Shown here: piece by piece, positions 30,937 through 40,811 of the stretch | Layout: every line of letters begins with the position of its first letter | How positions within the stretch are numbered: the stretch's first letter is position 1 | Source: Duganella aquatilis | GTDB lineage: Bacteria; Pseudomonadota; Gammaproteobacteria; Burkholderiales; Burkholderiaceae_D | Direction: 5' to 3' | Assembly (NCBI RefSeq): GCF_009674565.1 | Contig: NZ_WKJL01000002.1 | Span: 62,001 to 126,000, forward strand | DNA length: 64,000 nt | The notes under the pieces: model-generated | Told to the model about the DNA's origin: nothing | Database searches by the model: none | Seen by the model: the letters and a program-made list of their open reading frames with translations, nothing else | Position numbers and translations under genes: made by a program

Positions 30937-33318
30937 TCAGACGCCGTAAGGGATCCAGATGTTTTTGACTTGCGATGCGTGCGCGAGGACTGCGCGGCCG
31001 CCGGCTTGCGCCGTGCTGTACCAGTCGCGGCCCTTCGCCCCGCCAACCCAGGTGCGCTTCAGCGACGCAGCCGACAGGCGCTCGACTTCGGCGCAGCCTT
31101 CGGCCGAGCCGTCGTGACGCCACACCGCATCGATGTCCGAGTGCGTCGCCAGCGTACGCGCCAGCTCGTCGGCCGAACCGGTGACGATGTTGACCACGCC
31201 GCCCGGCAGGTCCGACGTATCGAACACCTGGTACAGATCGGTGGCCGACAGTGGATGCGCTTCCGACGGCACCACCACCACGCGGTTGCCCAGCGCGATC
31301 GCCGGCGCCACCAGCGAAATGAAGCCCAGCAGCGGCGACTCGTTCGGGCACACAATGCCGATCACGCCCAGCGGCTCGTTCAGCGCCACGGTGATGCCAT
31401 GCATCGGCGGCTGATGCGCCAGGCCGTCGTACTTGTCGGCCCAGGCGGCGTAGTAGAACAGACGCTCGATCGACGCCTGCACTTCCTTCTCGGCGTTTTT
31501 CGTGCCGGTCATGGCGGCGATGCGGGCGGCGAATTCCTCGCCGCGCGCGGCCAGGTTTTCAGCGATGTAGTACAGCACTTGCGCGCGGTTGTGCGACGTC
31601 GCCTTGGTCCAGCCGCCAGCCTTGTGTGCGGCTTCCACGGCGTTGCGGATGTCCTTGCGGCTGCCCTCGCCCACTTCGGCGATGAAGGAACCGTCGGCGC
31701 CGTGAATCGCGCGGCTGTAGGCGCCGTCAGGGCGCGCCTGCTTGCCGCCGATGTACATCTTGGCGGTGCGGTCGATGCCGAACGGGCTGCCGGCCGGCAC
31801 GGCGGCTTTCGCCTTGGCCTTGGCTTCCACAACAGGAGCGGCAGGACGCGCGTCTTCCGACAGCGCGGTCAGGTACTCGTACATGCCTTCGCGGCCGCCT
31901 TCACGGCCAAAGCCGGATTCGCGGTAGCCGCCGAAGCCGCAAGCGGCGTCGAACTGGTTGGCGGTGTTAATCCACACCACACCGGCCTTGATCTGCGGCG
32001 CGACGTCCAGCGCCAGCGAGATGTTCTCGGTCCACACGCAGGCGGCCAGGCCGTACACGGTGTTGTTCGCCAGCTGCACCACTTCAGGCGGTGTTCGGAA
32101 GCTCATCGCCACCAGCACCGGTCCGAAGATCTCGGCCTGCGCCACGGCGGCCGACGTCGAAGCGCCGGTGATCAGCGTTGGCGGGAACCACGAGCCGTCG
32201 GTTGGCAGTTCGCAGGCCGGCTGGTACACGGTGCAGCCTTCGTCGCGCGCCGATTGCACCAGGCCTTCGATGCGCTGCTTCTGCACCGGATCGACCAGCG
32301 CGCCGATGTCCATCGACTTGTCCAGCGGCGAACCGAGGGTCAGCTTGTCCATGCGGGCACGCAGCTTGGCCAGGAACTTGTCCTGCACCGATTCCTGCAC
32401 CAGCAGGCGCGAACCGGCGCAGCATACCTGGCCCTGATTGAACCAGATCGAATCGACCAGGCCTTCGACGGCGGCGTCCAGGTCCGCATCTTCAAACACG
32501 ATGAACGGCGACTTGCCGCCCAGTTCCAGCGACAGCTTTTTGCCGCTGCCTGCGGTGGCCTGGCGAATCAGGCGGCCCACTTCGGTCGAACCGGTGAAGG
32601 CCAGCTTGTCGATGCCTTCGTGCTTGACGATGGCTTCGCCCACGCTGCCGTCGCCGGTGACGATGTTGACGACGCCGGCCGGCACGCCGGCCTGCACGCA
32701 GATTTCAGCGAACAGCAGCGCGGTCAGCGAAGTGAATTCGGCCGGCTTGAAGACCACGGTATTACCGGCGGCCAGCGCCGGTGCGATTTTCCACGACAGC
32801 ATCAGCAGCGGGAAATTCCACGGCACGATCTGGCCCACCACGCCCACGGCGCGGTAGTCGGCGAATTCTTCGGCCTGCAGTTGCGCCCAGCCGGCGTGGT
32901 AGTAGAAGTGGCGCGCGGCCAGCGGCAGGTCGACGTCGCGGGTTTCGCGGATGGTCTTGCCGTTGTCCAGCGTTTCCAGCACGGCGAACAGGCGGGAATG
33001 CTTTTGCAGCAGGCGCGCCAGCGCGTACATCACTTTGGCGCGGCCATGGCCGCCCAGCGCCTGCCAGCCCGGCTGCGCGGCGCGCGCCGCGGCGACAGCG
33101 CGGTCAACGTCGGCGCTGGTGGCCTGCGTCAGGTCGGCCAGCTTGGCGGCATCGGCAGGATTGATGGAGGCGAACGTTTCGCCCGGCGCGGTCCACGCGT
33201 TGTCGATGAACAGGCCGAATTGGCGGCCGTGCTGCTCCAGCCACGCTTGCGCTTCTTTGGTGCTCTCCGGTGCTGGGCCGTATTCCATGGTGTTCAGGAT
33301 CTCTTTGATGGTTGGCAT
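30937..33318 (-). CDS. Two-domain aldehyde dehydrogenase of the ALDH16 type
   Basis: From the ATG at 33316-33318 the protein has 793 residues. The first ALDH domain (about 25-500) has all catalytic features: Asn168 (PWNFP), Glu265 (LELGGKSP) and nucleophile Cys299 (GQVCCAGSR). The second (about 535-793) has CPNESPLLGF in place of PWNFP and no glutamate or cysteine at the active-site positions, so it looks non-catalytic. This arrangement defines ALDH16 proteins. Its position between deoC and deoA suggests oxidation of the acetaldehyde released by DeoC to acetate. The frame is open upstream, but this start is 17 bases after deoC and gives a family-like N-terminus. Confidence 0.93.
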   Translation of the reverse strand: MPTIKEILNTMEYGPAPESTKEAQAWLEQHGRQFGLFIDNAWTAPGETFASINPADAAKLADLTQATSADVDRAVAAARAAQPGWQALGGHGRAKVMYALARLLQKHSRLFAVLETLDNGKTIRETRDVDLPLAARHFYYHAGWAQLQAEEFADYRAVGVVGQIVPWNFPLLMLSWKIAPALAAGNTVVFKPAEFTSLTALLFAEICVQAGVPAGVVNIVTGDGSVGEAIVKHEGIDKLAFTGSTEVGRLIRQATAGSGKKLSLELGGKSPFIVFEDADLDAAVEGLVDSIWFNQGQVCCAGSRLLVQESVQDKFLAKLRARMDKLTLGSPLDKSMDIGALVDPVQKQRIEGLVQSARDEGCTVYQPACELPTDGSWFPPTLITGASTSAAVAQAEIFGPVLVAMSFRTPPEVVQLANNTVYGLAACVWTENISLALDVAPQIKAGVVWINTANQFDAACGFGGYRESGFGREGGREGMYEYLTALSEDARPAAPVVEAKAKAKAAVPAGSPFGIDRTAKMYIGGKQARPDGAYSRAIHGADGSFIAEVGEGSRKDIRNAVEAAHKAGGWTKATSHNRAQVLYYIAENLAARGEEFAARIAAMTGTKNAEKEVQASIERLFYYAAWADKYDGLAHQPPMHGITVALNEPLGVIGIVCPNESPLLGFISLVAPAIALGNRVVVVPSEAHPLSATDLYQVFDTSDLPGGVVNIVTGSADELARTLATHSDIDAVWRHDGSAEGCAEVERLSAASLKRTWVGGAKGRDWYSTAQAGGRAVLAHASQVKNIWIPYGV

Positions 33319-33335
33319 GACAGTGTCCGTGTTCT

Positions 33336-34298
33336 TTATGGTTGCGCGTGGCGATGAGCGGCCGAGTAATGTCCGGTCACGTAGTGTTCCAGCTGGCGTT
33401 CGATGTCGGTCAGCAGGCTCGATGCGCCGATGCGGAACAGGTGCGGCTCCAGCCACTCGTTGCCCAGTTCTTCCTTCATCAGCGTCAGGTACTGCAGCGC
33501 GGCCTTGGCCGTGCCGACGCCGCCCGCAGGCTTGTAGCCGATCTTGAAGCCGGTCTGCTCGTGGTATTCGCGGATCGCGCGCACCATCGTCAGCGACACG
33601 GGGATCGTGGCGTTGACGGGTTCTTTACCGGTCGAGGTCTTGATGAAGTCCGCGCCGGCCATCATGCACACCCACGATGCCTTGGCCACGTTTTCCAGCG
33701 TGACCAGTTCACCGGTGGCCAGAATCGCCTTCACGTGCGCTTCGCCGCAAGCCTTGCGGTAAGCCAGCATCTCGTCGTACAGCGCCTGCCAGTTGCCGGT
33801 CAAAACGTGCTGGCGGGTGATGACGATATCGATCTCGGAGGCGCCGGCGGCGACCGACAGTTCGATCTCGCGCACCTTGGTTTCCATGCTGGTCAGGCCG
33901 GCCGGGAAGCCGGTCGACACGGCGGCGATCGGCAAGCGGCCTTGCAGCACGTCGACCGCAGGCTTGATCATCTCGTGGTACACGCAGACGGCGCCGGTGG
34001 CCAGGTTATAGTCCTGCAGGCCCAGGGCCTCCACCAGGTCGGCGCGCAGCGGACGCAGCGCCTTGCGGCACAGGCGTTCGACGCGGCCCGGCGTATCGTC
34101 GCCCGACAGCGTGGTCAGGTCGATCAGGCCGATGGCCTTGACCAGCCAGGCGGCCTGGTATTCCTTCTTCACCGTGCGGCGGTTGGCCAGGCTGGCGGCG
34201 CGGCGGTCGGCGGCGCTCTTGTTCACGTGGATGTGATTGATCCAGCCCAGGTCCAGCGGGACTGCTTCGTTGCGCTTGAAGTCACTAATGATGCTCAT
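33336..34298 (-). CDS. deoC: Deoxyribose-phosphate aldolase
   Basis: This 320-residue class I aldolase splits 2-deoxyribose-5-phosphate into acetaldehyde and glyceraldehyde-3-phosphate. The Schiff-base lysine is in MMAGADFIKTSTGKEP, and the second lysine in GFKIGYKPAGGVGTA. An N-terminal extension of about 50 residues compared with E. coli DeoC is present. Its ATG overlaps the deoB stop by 4 bases. Confidence 0.96.
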   Translation of the reverse strand: MSIISDFKRNEAVPLDLGWINHIHVNKSAADRRAASLANRRTVKKEYQAAWLVKAIGLIDLTTLSGDDTPGRVERLCRKALRPLRADLVEALGLQDYNLATGAVCVYHEMIKPAVDVLQGRLPIAAVSTGFPAGLTSMETKVREIELSVAAGASEIDIVITRQHVLTGNWQALYDEMLAYRKACGEAHVKAILATGELVTLENVAKASWVCMMAGADFIKTSTGKEPVNATIPVSLTMVRAIREYHEQTGFKIGYKPAGGVGTAKAALQYLTLMKEELGNEWLEPHLFRIGASSLLTDIERQLEHYVTGHYSAAHRHAQP

Positions 34299-35488
34299 AG
34301 CAGATTGCTTCCGTTTGCGAGTGGTTTGACGCCGAGGTGATGGGCCAGGGTCTGACCGATGTCGGAGAAGGATTCGGAAATGCCCAGCGACTGCGCTTTC
34401 ACTTTCGGACCGAAGAAGATCATCGGGATGTGTTCGCGCGTGTGGTCGGAGCCCGGCCAGGTTGGATCGCAGCCGTGGTCGGCGGTGATCACCACCAGGT
34501 CGTCCGCTTGCAGCTTGGCGATGAACTCCGGCAGGCGCGCGTCCATCTCGTGTAGCGCGTTCGAGTAGCCCTTGACGTCGCGGCGATGGCCGAAGGCCTG
34601 GTCGAAGTCGACGAAGTTCACGAAGGTCAGCGATTTGTCGCCCGCTTCGTCGGCCACTTTCAGCAGCGCGTCGAACAGCGCCATATTGTCCTTGCCCTTG
34701 ACCACGCGCGACACGCCTTGGGTGGCGAAGATGTCGCTGATCTTGCCCAGCGCGATGACTTCGCCGCCGTCGTTCTTCACGTGGTCCAGCAGCGTCGGCG
34801 CCGGCGGTGCGACAGCGTAGTCGTGGCGGTTGGTGGTACGGGTGTAGTTGCCGTTCGCGCCCAGGAATGGACGGGCGATCACGCGGCCGATGTTGTACGG
34901 CTCGACCAGCTTGAAGGCGATCTCGCATACTTCATACAGGCGCTCCAGGCCGAACGATTCCTCGTGCGCGGCGATCTGCAGCACCGAGTCGGCCGAGGTG
35001 TAGATGATCGGTTTGCCGGTGGCGACATGCTCGTCGCCGTGCTTGTTGATGATTTCCGTGCCGGAAGCGTGGCAGTCGCCGAGGAAGCCGGGGACGCCGG
35101 TCAGCTCCTGCAGCCTGGCGGTCAGCTCGGCCGGGAACGACGGCACGGTTTTCGGGAAGTAGCCCCAGTCGAATTCCACCGGCACGCCGGCGATTTCCCA
35201 GTGGCCGGACTGGGTGTCCTTGCCGGTCGAACGCTCGCGCGCCGCGCCGTAGGCCGCGGTGAAGCCGTCGCGTTGATTGAAGCCGGTGGCCCACTCGCCG
35301 CTGGCCAGGTGCGCGGCGGCGGTCAGGCCCAGGTTTTCCATGGTCGGCAGCGACATCGGCGTGCCGCTCTTGGCGACTTGTTCGGCGATGTGGCCGAAGG
35401 TGTTGGCGCCGGCGTCGTTGTACTTCGCCGCGTCGGGCGTGGCGCCCAGACCAAACGAATCGAGCAGCAGGATAAATGCGCGTTTCAT
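34295..35488 (-). CDS. deoB: Phosphopentomutase
   Basis: The 397-residue alkaline-phosphatase-superfamily mutase converts (deoxy)ribose-1-phosphate to the 5-phosphate for DeoC. The N-terminal metal site ILLLDSFGLGATPDAAKY, the GKDTQSGHWEIAGVP segment and the C-terminal VVITADHGCDPTWPGSDHTR are family hallmarks. It overlaps deoC by 4 bases and is separated from the purine nucleoside phosphorylase gene by a 51-base spacer containing a terminator-like hairpin. Confidence 0.97.
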   Translation of the reverse strand: MKRAFILLLDSFGLGATPDAAKYNDAGANTFGHIAEQVAKSGTPMSLPTMENLGLTAAAHLASGEWATGFNQRDGFTAAYGAARERSTGKDTQSGHWEIAGVPVEFDWGYFPKTVPSFPAELTARLQELTGVPGFLGDCHASGTEIINKHGDEHVATGKPIIYTSADSVLQIAAHEESFGLERLYEVCEIAFKLVEPYNIGRVIARPFLGANGNYTRTTNRHDYAVAPPAPTLLDHVKNDGGEVIALGKISDIFATQGVSRVVKGKDNMALFDALLKVADEAGDKSLTFVNFVDFDQAFGHRRDVKGYSNALHEMDARLPEFIAKLQADDLVVITADHGCDPTWPGSDHTREHIPMIFFGPKVKAQSLGISESFSDIGQTLAHHLGVKPLANGSNLL

Positions 35489-35499
35489 AATGAACTCCT

Positions 35500-35527
35500 A
35501 AAAAGCAAAAGGGCGGACTAGCCGCCC
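35500..35527 (-). terminator. Intrinsic terminator/attenuator between the phosphorylase gene and deoB
   Basis: Read on the minus strand, a perfect 6-base stem GGGCGG/CCGCCC (35511-35516 with 35522-35527) with a 5-base loop is followed by TTTTGCTTTTT. It sits 12 bases after the stop of the purine nucleoside phosphorylase gene and before deoB in the same direction. Partial termination would give more phosphorylase than downstream enzymes. Confidence 0.6.
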
Positions 35528-35539
35528 CTGTTTGGTTCC

Positions 35540-36391
35540 TTAAGCTTGCGGCGTTTTCGCCACCGTTTTTGCCACATTCGCCAGGAAGCCCAGGATCACT
35601 TCAATCAGCGAAGTCGCTGCGATCGCTGCGTATTTCAAGGTCTGGTCATGCGACAGCGGGAACGGCGACAGGCCTTCCGCCAGGTTGGTGATGGCCGACA
35701 CGCCGACCACCTTCAGGCCGCAGTGACGGGCCGACACCACTTCCGGCACCACCGACATGCCGACGACATCGGCGCCCAGCGTCTTGAACGCGCGGATTTC
35801 CGCAGGCGTTTCAAAGTTAGGACCGGCGTAAGCGATGTACACGCCTTCATGCAGCGTGATGTTCTTTTCCTTGGCCGAGGTTTGCAGCAGCGCGCGCAGT
35901 TCCGCATCGTAGGCGTTGGCCATGCTGAAGAAGCGCGGACCGAAACGCTCGTCGTTCGGGCCCATCATCGGGGTGCCCGGCAGGAAGTTGATATGGTCGG
36001 TCAGCGCCACCAGCGCGCCCGCATCGACTTCGGTGCGCAGCGAACCGGCCGCATTGGTCACGAACAGCATTTCGCAGCCCAGCAGCTTCATGGTGCGCAC
36101 GGCGCTGGTCATCACGCCCAGGCCGTAGCCTTCGTAGACGTGGCCGCGGCCTTTCATGCACACCACCTGCACGCCCGACAGCGTACCGATCACCAGTTCG
36201 CCGGCGTGGCCGTGCACGGTGGAGATCGGGAAGCCTGGCAGCTCGTCGTAGCCGATGGTGATCGCATCGCTCATCTGTTCCGCCAGCACGCCCAGGCCGG
36301 AACCAAGGATCATCGCCACGCGCGGTTTAAAACCTTGTGGAAGACGGGCGCGAATGATGTCGGCTGCCTGGAATGGGAAATTATTAGACAT
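35540..36391 (-). CDS. Purine-nucleoside phosphorylase (trimeric, XapA/PunA type)
   Basis: The 283-residue enzyme phosphorolyses inosine, guanosine or xanthosine (and deoxy forms) to the base and pentose-1-phosphate. MILGSGLGVLAEQM, MKGRGHVYEGYG, FVTNAAGSL and YAGPNFETPAEIRAF are signatures of the trimeric PNP family. The ATG at 36389-36391 is preferred to an upstream in-frame start because homologues begin near here. It is the first gene of the deo operon and diverges from psuK-psuG. Confidence 0.95.
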   Translation of the reverse strand: MSNNFPFQAADIIRARLPQGFKPRVAMILGSGLGVLAEQMSDAITIGYDELPGFPISTVHGHAGELVIGTLSGVQVVCMKGRGHVYEGYGLGVMTSAVRTMKLLGCEMLFVTNAAGSLRTEVDAGALVALTDHINFLPGTPMMGPNDERFGPRFFSMANAYDAELRALLQTSAKEKNITLHEGVYIAYAGPNFETPAEIRAFKTLGADVVGMSVVPEVVSARHCGLKVVGVSAITNLAEGLSPFPLSHDQTLKYAAIAATSLIEVILGFLANVAKTVAKTPQA

Positions 36392-36431
36392 GGAAATCCT
36401 CTGATTTTTTGATATGGCTGGGGAAGCTGTC

Positions 36432-36449
36432 ATGATGCATCATCGTGCA
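36432..36449. promoter_or_regulatory. Candidate operator shared with the DeoR gene promoter
   Basis: ATGATGCATCATCGTGCA lies 40 bases upstream of the phosphorylase start. Its first 12 bases are a perfect palindrome (ATGATGCATCAT). It matches ATCATGCAATATCGTGCA at 51648-51665, in front of the DeoR-type regulator gene, at 15 of 18 positions. This suggests that regulator controls the deo operon and perhaps also the divergent psuK-psuG. Confidence 0.55.
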
Positions 36450-36560
36450 TATGTATGGCAAATACCATTTTTCTTAGCTATTTATATAAAAGTGATATAA
36501 ATCGGCGGTATTATAAACCAAGGCAAACTTAGCCGCAGACGTGCGATTGACTCGATTCAA

Positions 36561-36591
36561 ACAAATGTTTACCATTGAAGACAATTGTTTA
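36561..36591 (+). promoter_or_regulatory. Spaced direct repeats upstream of psuK
   Basis: ACAAATGTTTA (36561-36571) and ACAATTGTTTA (36581-36591) differ at one base and are exactly 20 bases apart, about two helical turns. They lie 15-45 bases before the psuK start. The centre of the second is the palindrome ACAATTGT. They could bind a dimeric regulator, possibly PsuK itself, which has an N-terminal winged helix. This is untested inference. Confidence 0.35.
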
Positions 36592-36605
36592 AAAGGGCCA
36601 CTACC

Positions 36606-37736
36606 GTGACCGACTCTTCCAAAAAGGAACAGCTCTACCAGCTGATCCGCGCCAACCCCTTCATCTCCCAGCAGGATCTGGCGGTCGAGCTGCGCCTGTC
36701 GCGCTCCGCCGTGGCCGGCCACATCGCCGGCCTGATCCGTGAACGCCGCCTGCTGGGCCGCGCCTACGTGCTGCCGGACAAGCGTCCGGTGATGTGCATC
36801 GGCGCCGCCAACCTGGACCGCAAGCTGCGCACCATCGAGGCCATGCAGCTGGGCACCTCCAATCCCGCCACCGCCGAGGAAGTCTACGGCGGCGTGGCGC
36901 GCAACATCGCCGAAAACCTGGCCCGCCTGAACCTGCCGGTGGCGCTGCTGACCGCGCTCGGCGACGACGGCGCCGGCCGCAACCTGCAGGACCACGCCGA
37001 CGCCGCCGGCATCGACACACGCGGCAGCTTGAAACTGCCGGACAACGCCACCGGCACCTACACCGCCATCCTCGACGACAAGGGCGAGCTGGTGGTGGCG
37101 CTGGCCGACATGGCGCTGTATGACCGCATCACGCCGGAGTTCCTGGCCAGCCGCCAGCCGCAGCGCTCCGCCGCCGCCATGACCGTGGCCGACCTGAATC
37201 TGCCCGCCGACAGCATCACCGCGCTCCTGGCAAGTGCGCGCAGCGACAATGTGCCGCTGGTGATCGTCGCCGTGTCGCAGCCTAAGATGGCGCGCCTGCC
37301 GGCCAGCCTGCAGGGCCTGCGCCTGCTGATCCTGAATCGCGGCGAACTGGAAACCCGCGCCGGCCGCGCCCTGCCGACCGAAGCCGACGTGCGCGCCGCC
37401 TGCAACGAAGTGCGCCTGCACGGCGCGCAGGACGTCATCGTCACCTGCGGCAGCCAGGGCGTGTACCACACGCGCGGCGCCGAACTGGTATGGCTGGCCG
37501 CGCACCAGGTGGAAGTCATCGACGTCACCGGCGCCGGCGACGCCTTCTCGGCCGCCGTCTGCTGGTCCCTGTACCAGGGCAGCGACGACCTGACGCTGGC
37601 CTGCCGCCGCGGCCTGAAGGTCGCGGCGATGACGCTGGAAAGCCAGGAGACCGTCTCGCCGGTCCTGGCCGCCGACGTCCTCGACGAAATTCACGATTTT
37701 GATATGAGCGCTCCGCTCTTCCCAACCAAAGGATAA
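36606..37736 (+). CDS. psuK: Pseudouridine kinase with N-terminal winged helix
   Basis: From the GTG at 36606 (AAGGG 8 bases upstream) the protein has 376 residues. Residues 1-55 form a winged helix ([21 protein letters not shown]). The rest is a PfkB/ribokinase-fold kinase with [18 protein letters not shown] and the catalytic [10 protein letters not shown]. PsuK phosphorylates pseudouridine for PsuG. The fused DNA-binding domain is usual for this subfamily and may allow regulation. An in-frame TTG at 36585 would add seven residues but has a worse site. psuG follows after 4 bases. Confidence 0.9.
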   Translation: MTDSSKKEQLYQLIRANPFISQQDLAVELRLSRSAVAGHIAGLIRERRLLGRAYVLPDKRPVMCIGAANLDRKLRTIEAMQLGTSNPATAEEVYGGVARNIAENLARLNLPVALLTALGDDGAGRNLQDHADAAGIDTRGSLKLPDNATGTYTAILDDKGELVVALADMALYDRITPEFLASRQPQRSAAAMTVADLNLPADSITALLASARSDNVPLVIVAVSQPKMARLPASLQGLRLLILNRGELETRAGRALPTEADVRAACNEVRLHGAQDVIVTCGSQGVYHTRGAELVWLAAHQVEVIDVTGAGDAFSAAVCWSLYQGSDDLTLACRRGLKVAAMTLESQETVSPVLAADVLDEIHDFDMSAPLFPTKG

Positions 37737-37740
37737 AACC

Positions 37741-38664
<924 letters not shown>

Positions 38665-38683
38665 CCGACATCGAGCCGCCGCC

Positions 38684-39592
38684 ATGTCCATCGATCTGAA
38701 ACAACTGAAGTACTTCCTCGCCGTGGCTGAAGAAAAAAGTTTCAGCCGTGCCGCCGAGCGCCTGCACATTTCGCAGCCGCCGCTGAGCCAGCAGATCATG
38801 AAACTGGAAAGTGAACTGGGCGTCAAGCTGTTCGCCCGCACCACCCGCACTTTCGAGCTGACCGTGGCGGGCAAGGCGCTGATGAGCGAAGCATCGGAAA
38901 TGCTGGCCAAGATGCGCATGACCATCGACACCATCCGCCAGATCGACCGCGGCGAAGTGGGACGGCTGCGGGTGGGCATCGTCGGCTCGGCGATGTGGGG
39001 GCCGATTCCCAGCCTGCTGGAGGAATTCCAGACCAAGTTCCCGCGCGTGACCTGGACCTTGCACGAACTGGGGCCGACGCTGCAATACGACGCCCTGCGC
39101 GCCAAGCAGATCGACGTCGGCTTCTGGCGCGAGCCGAAGCTCGACGAAGACTATCTGAAAGCCGACAACCTGCGCCAGGAACTGTGCTTCCGCGAGGACG
39201 TGTGCGTGGCCATCAACGAACACCATCCGCTGGCCAAGCAGGATGCGCTGGAACTGATGGACATCGCCGACGAGCCGATGCTGACGCTGGCGCTCGACAA
39301 GTCGTCGTTCCCGCGTTACCTGATGCAGTGCTGCGTGAAGGCCGGCTTCCAGCCGACGATTTTCCAGGAAGCGTCCGAACCGCAAACGCTGCTGGCGATG
39401 GTGGGAGCGGGGCTTGGCGTGGCGCTGATGCCGGAGACCACCAGCCGCATCGGCTGGCCGGGCGTGGTGTTTGTGCCGATCCGCAGCAATCCGCCATCGG
39501 CCAATCTGTACATCACCTACACCACGACCGACGATGCGCCGGTGGTGCGGGCCTTCCTGAATATCTTGAATCCGCCGGCACGGGAGAATTGA
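38684..39592 (+). CDS. LysR-family regulator
   Basis: The 302-residue protein has an N-terminal winged helix (SFSRAAERLHISQPPLSQQI, about 18-37) and a type 2 periplasmic-binding effector domain (about 90-295). It resembles the BenM/CatM/TfdR-like branch (VGSAMWGPIPSLLEEFQ). It lies 19 bases after psuG on the same strand and 2 bases before a GNAT gene. Its target is unknown; control of the pseudouridine genes is possible. Confidence 0.93.
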   Translation: MSIDLKQLKYFLAVAEEKSFSRAAERLHISQPPLSQQIMKLESELGVKLFARTTRTFELTVAGKALMSEASEMLAKMRMTIDTIRQIDRGEVGRLRVGIVGSAMWGPIPSLLEEFQTKFPRVTWTLHELGPTLQYDALRAKQIDVGFWREPKLDEDYLKADNLRQELCFREDVCVAINEHHPLAKQDALELMDIADEPMLTLALDKSSFPRYLMQCCVKAGFQPTIFQEASEPQTLLAMVGAGLGVALMPETTSRIGWPGVVFVPIRSNPPSANLYITYTTTDDAPVVRAFLNILNPPAREN

Positions 39593-39594
39593 CC

Positions 39595-40122
39595 ATGACC
39601 GTTCTCGCCACCGCGCGCCTGCAGTTGCAGCCCTTCGACGATCGACATTACGATGGCTTACGCGCGCTGAACAGCGATCCTGAGGTGATGCGCTACATCA
39701 CCGGCAGGCCGGAGACGGCGGAAGAAACCACCGCGCTGATCGCCAGGGTCAAAGCGGCATGGGCCACGCTGGGCTATTCGTGGTGGGCGTTCATCGACAG
39801 CGACTCCGGGCGGCTGATTGGTTCCGGGTGCATCCAGAATATCGAACGCAATCCTGACAATCCGCTGGAAATCGGCTGGCGCCTGCTCCCCGACGCGCAG
39901 GGCAAGGGATACGCGAAAGAGGCCGCACTGGCGATGGCCAATTTCGCTTTCGAGGTCCTGCAGAGCCAGCAACTGGTGGCGGTCTGCCACCAGCAGAATA
40001 CCGGTTCAGAAAAAATGATGCAGCGCCTGGGCATGCGCTATCGCGGCGTCGAGCGCTGGTACAACACCGATACCACGGTCTACGTGGTGACCAGGGATGC
40101 GTGGCGTAAATCAGCGCATTAG
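39595..40122 (+). CDS. GNAT acetyltransferase, RimJ/RimL-like
   Basis: This 175-residue protein opens with TARLQLQPFDDRHYDGLRAL and has the acetyl-CoA binding segment LLPDAQGKGYAKEAALAM and the closing QNTGSEKMMQRLGMRY. The substrate is unknown. It begins 2 bases after the LysR stop, so the two are likely co-transcribed. The 3' end overlaps the convergent pcp gene by 4 bases. Confidence 0.9.
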   Translation: MTVLATARLQLQPFDDRHYDGLRALNSDPEVMRYITGRPETAEETTALIARVKAAWATLGYSWWAFIDSDSGRLIGSGCIQNIERNPDNPLEIGWRLLPDAQGKGYAKEAALAMANFAFEVLQSQQLVAVCHQQNTGSEKMMQRLGMRYRGVERWYNTDTTVYVVTRDAWRKSAH

Positions 40123-40769
40123 TGCGTCAGACCGCCGGCCTCGCGCACATCGACGGTGTGGGCGAGCGTGGTGCGGACCGCGATGCGCAGGCCTTCGACC
40201 ACATCTTCCAGTTTCATGCTGGCCGTGCCGGGATGGCGCGCCGCCTGCTGCGGCAGGTAGGGAATGTGAATGAAGCCGGCGCGCATGGTGGTGCCCCACT
40301 CGTGCGCCTGGTGCATCAGGCCATAGAACACATGGTTGCAGACAAAGGTGCCGGCCGACTGCGACACCGACGCCGGCAGCCCCGCTTCGCGCAGCTCGTG
40401 CACGATGGCCTTGATCGGCAAGGTGGAGAAATAAGCCGCCGGGCCGCCGTTGACGATGGGCTGGTCGACCGGCTGCCGCTGCTGGTTGTCCGCGTACGGC
40501 GCGTCGTCGACGTTGATCGCCACCCGCTCCACCGACAGATCGACGCGGCCGCCGGCCTGGCCGACCGAAATCACGATGCTCGGCTGCAGTTCCTCGACCG
40601 CGCGATGAATGGTTTTCAAGGCCTTGCCGAAAACGCACGGCAGCTGCCGCGCATGGACCACGAACTCGCCCTCATGCCAGCCATCCAGCTGCTGCACGGC
40701 TTCCCACGAAGGGTTGATGGTCTCCTTGTTGAAGGGCTCGAAGCCCGTTAATAATATTATCTTTTTCAC
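40119..40769 (-). CDS. pcp: Pyroglutamyl-peptidase I
   Basis: The 216-residue cysteine peptidase removes N-terminal pyroglutamate from peptides. Numbered from the GTG at 40767-40769, the catalytic triad is Glu81 (SVERVAIN), Cys144 (GTFVCNHVFYG) and His168 (FIHIPY), the family's standard positions, which supports this start. AGGAG stands 8 bases before the GTG, whereas the ATG at 40796 has no ribosome site. Downstream of the DUF969-DUF979 membrane pair on the same strand, it probably acts with them in pyroglutamyl peptide or 5-oxoproline use. Confidence 0.95.
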   Translation of the reverse strand: MKKIILLTGFEPFNKETINPSWEAVQQLDGWHEGEFVVHARQLPCVFGKALKTIHRAVEELQPSIVISVGQAGGRVDLSVERVAINVDDAPYADNQQRQPVDQPIVNGGPAAYFSTLPIKAIVHELREAGLPASVSQSAGTFVCNHVFYGLMHQAHEWGTTMRAGFIHIPYLPQQAARHPGTASMKLEDVVEGLRIAVRTTLAHTVDVREAGGLTH

Positions 40770-40811
40770 CTTGACTACTCCTGCGCTTTGATGCATTAAC
40801 GCGGAAGAGTC

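Noticed and set aside
30928-33357. Long plus-strand open frame opposite the ALDH16 gene
   Set aside because: No domain, biased composition, and antisense to a protein with intact ALDH motifs.
36585-36605. TTG start giving psuK seven extra residues
   Set aside because: The GTG at 36606 has AAGGG at good spacing and gives the normal N-terminus; the TTG overlaps the direct repeats.
36392-36605. Purine riboswitch in the leader of the purine nucleoside phosphorylase gene
   Set aside because: I could not draw the three-stem purine aptamer or its conserved junction; the region is better explained by operator-like repeats.
40770-40796. ATG start for pcp nine codons upstream
   Set aside because: No ribosome site precedes it. 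The GTG at 40769 has AGGAG and places the triad at the family's usual 81/144/168.
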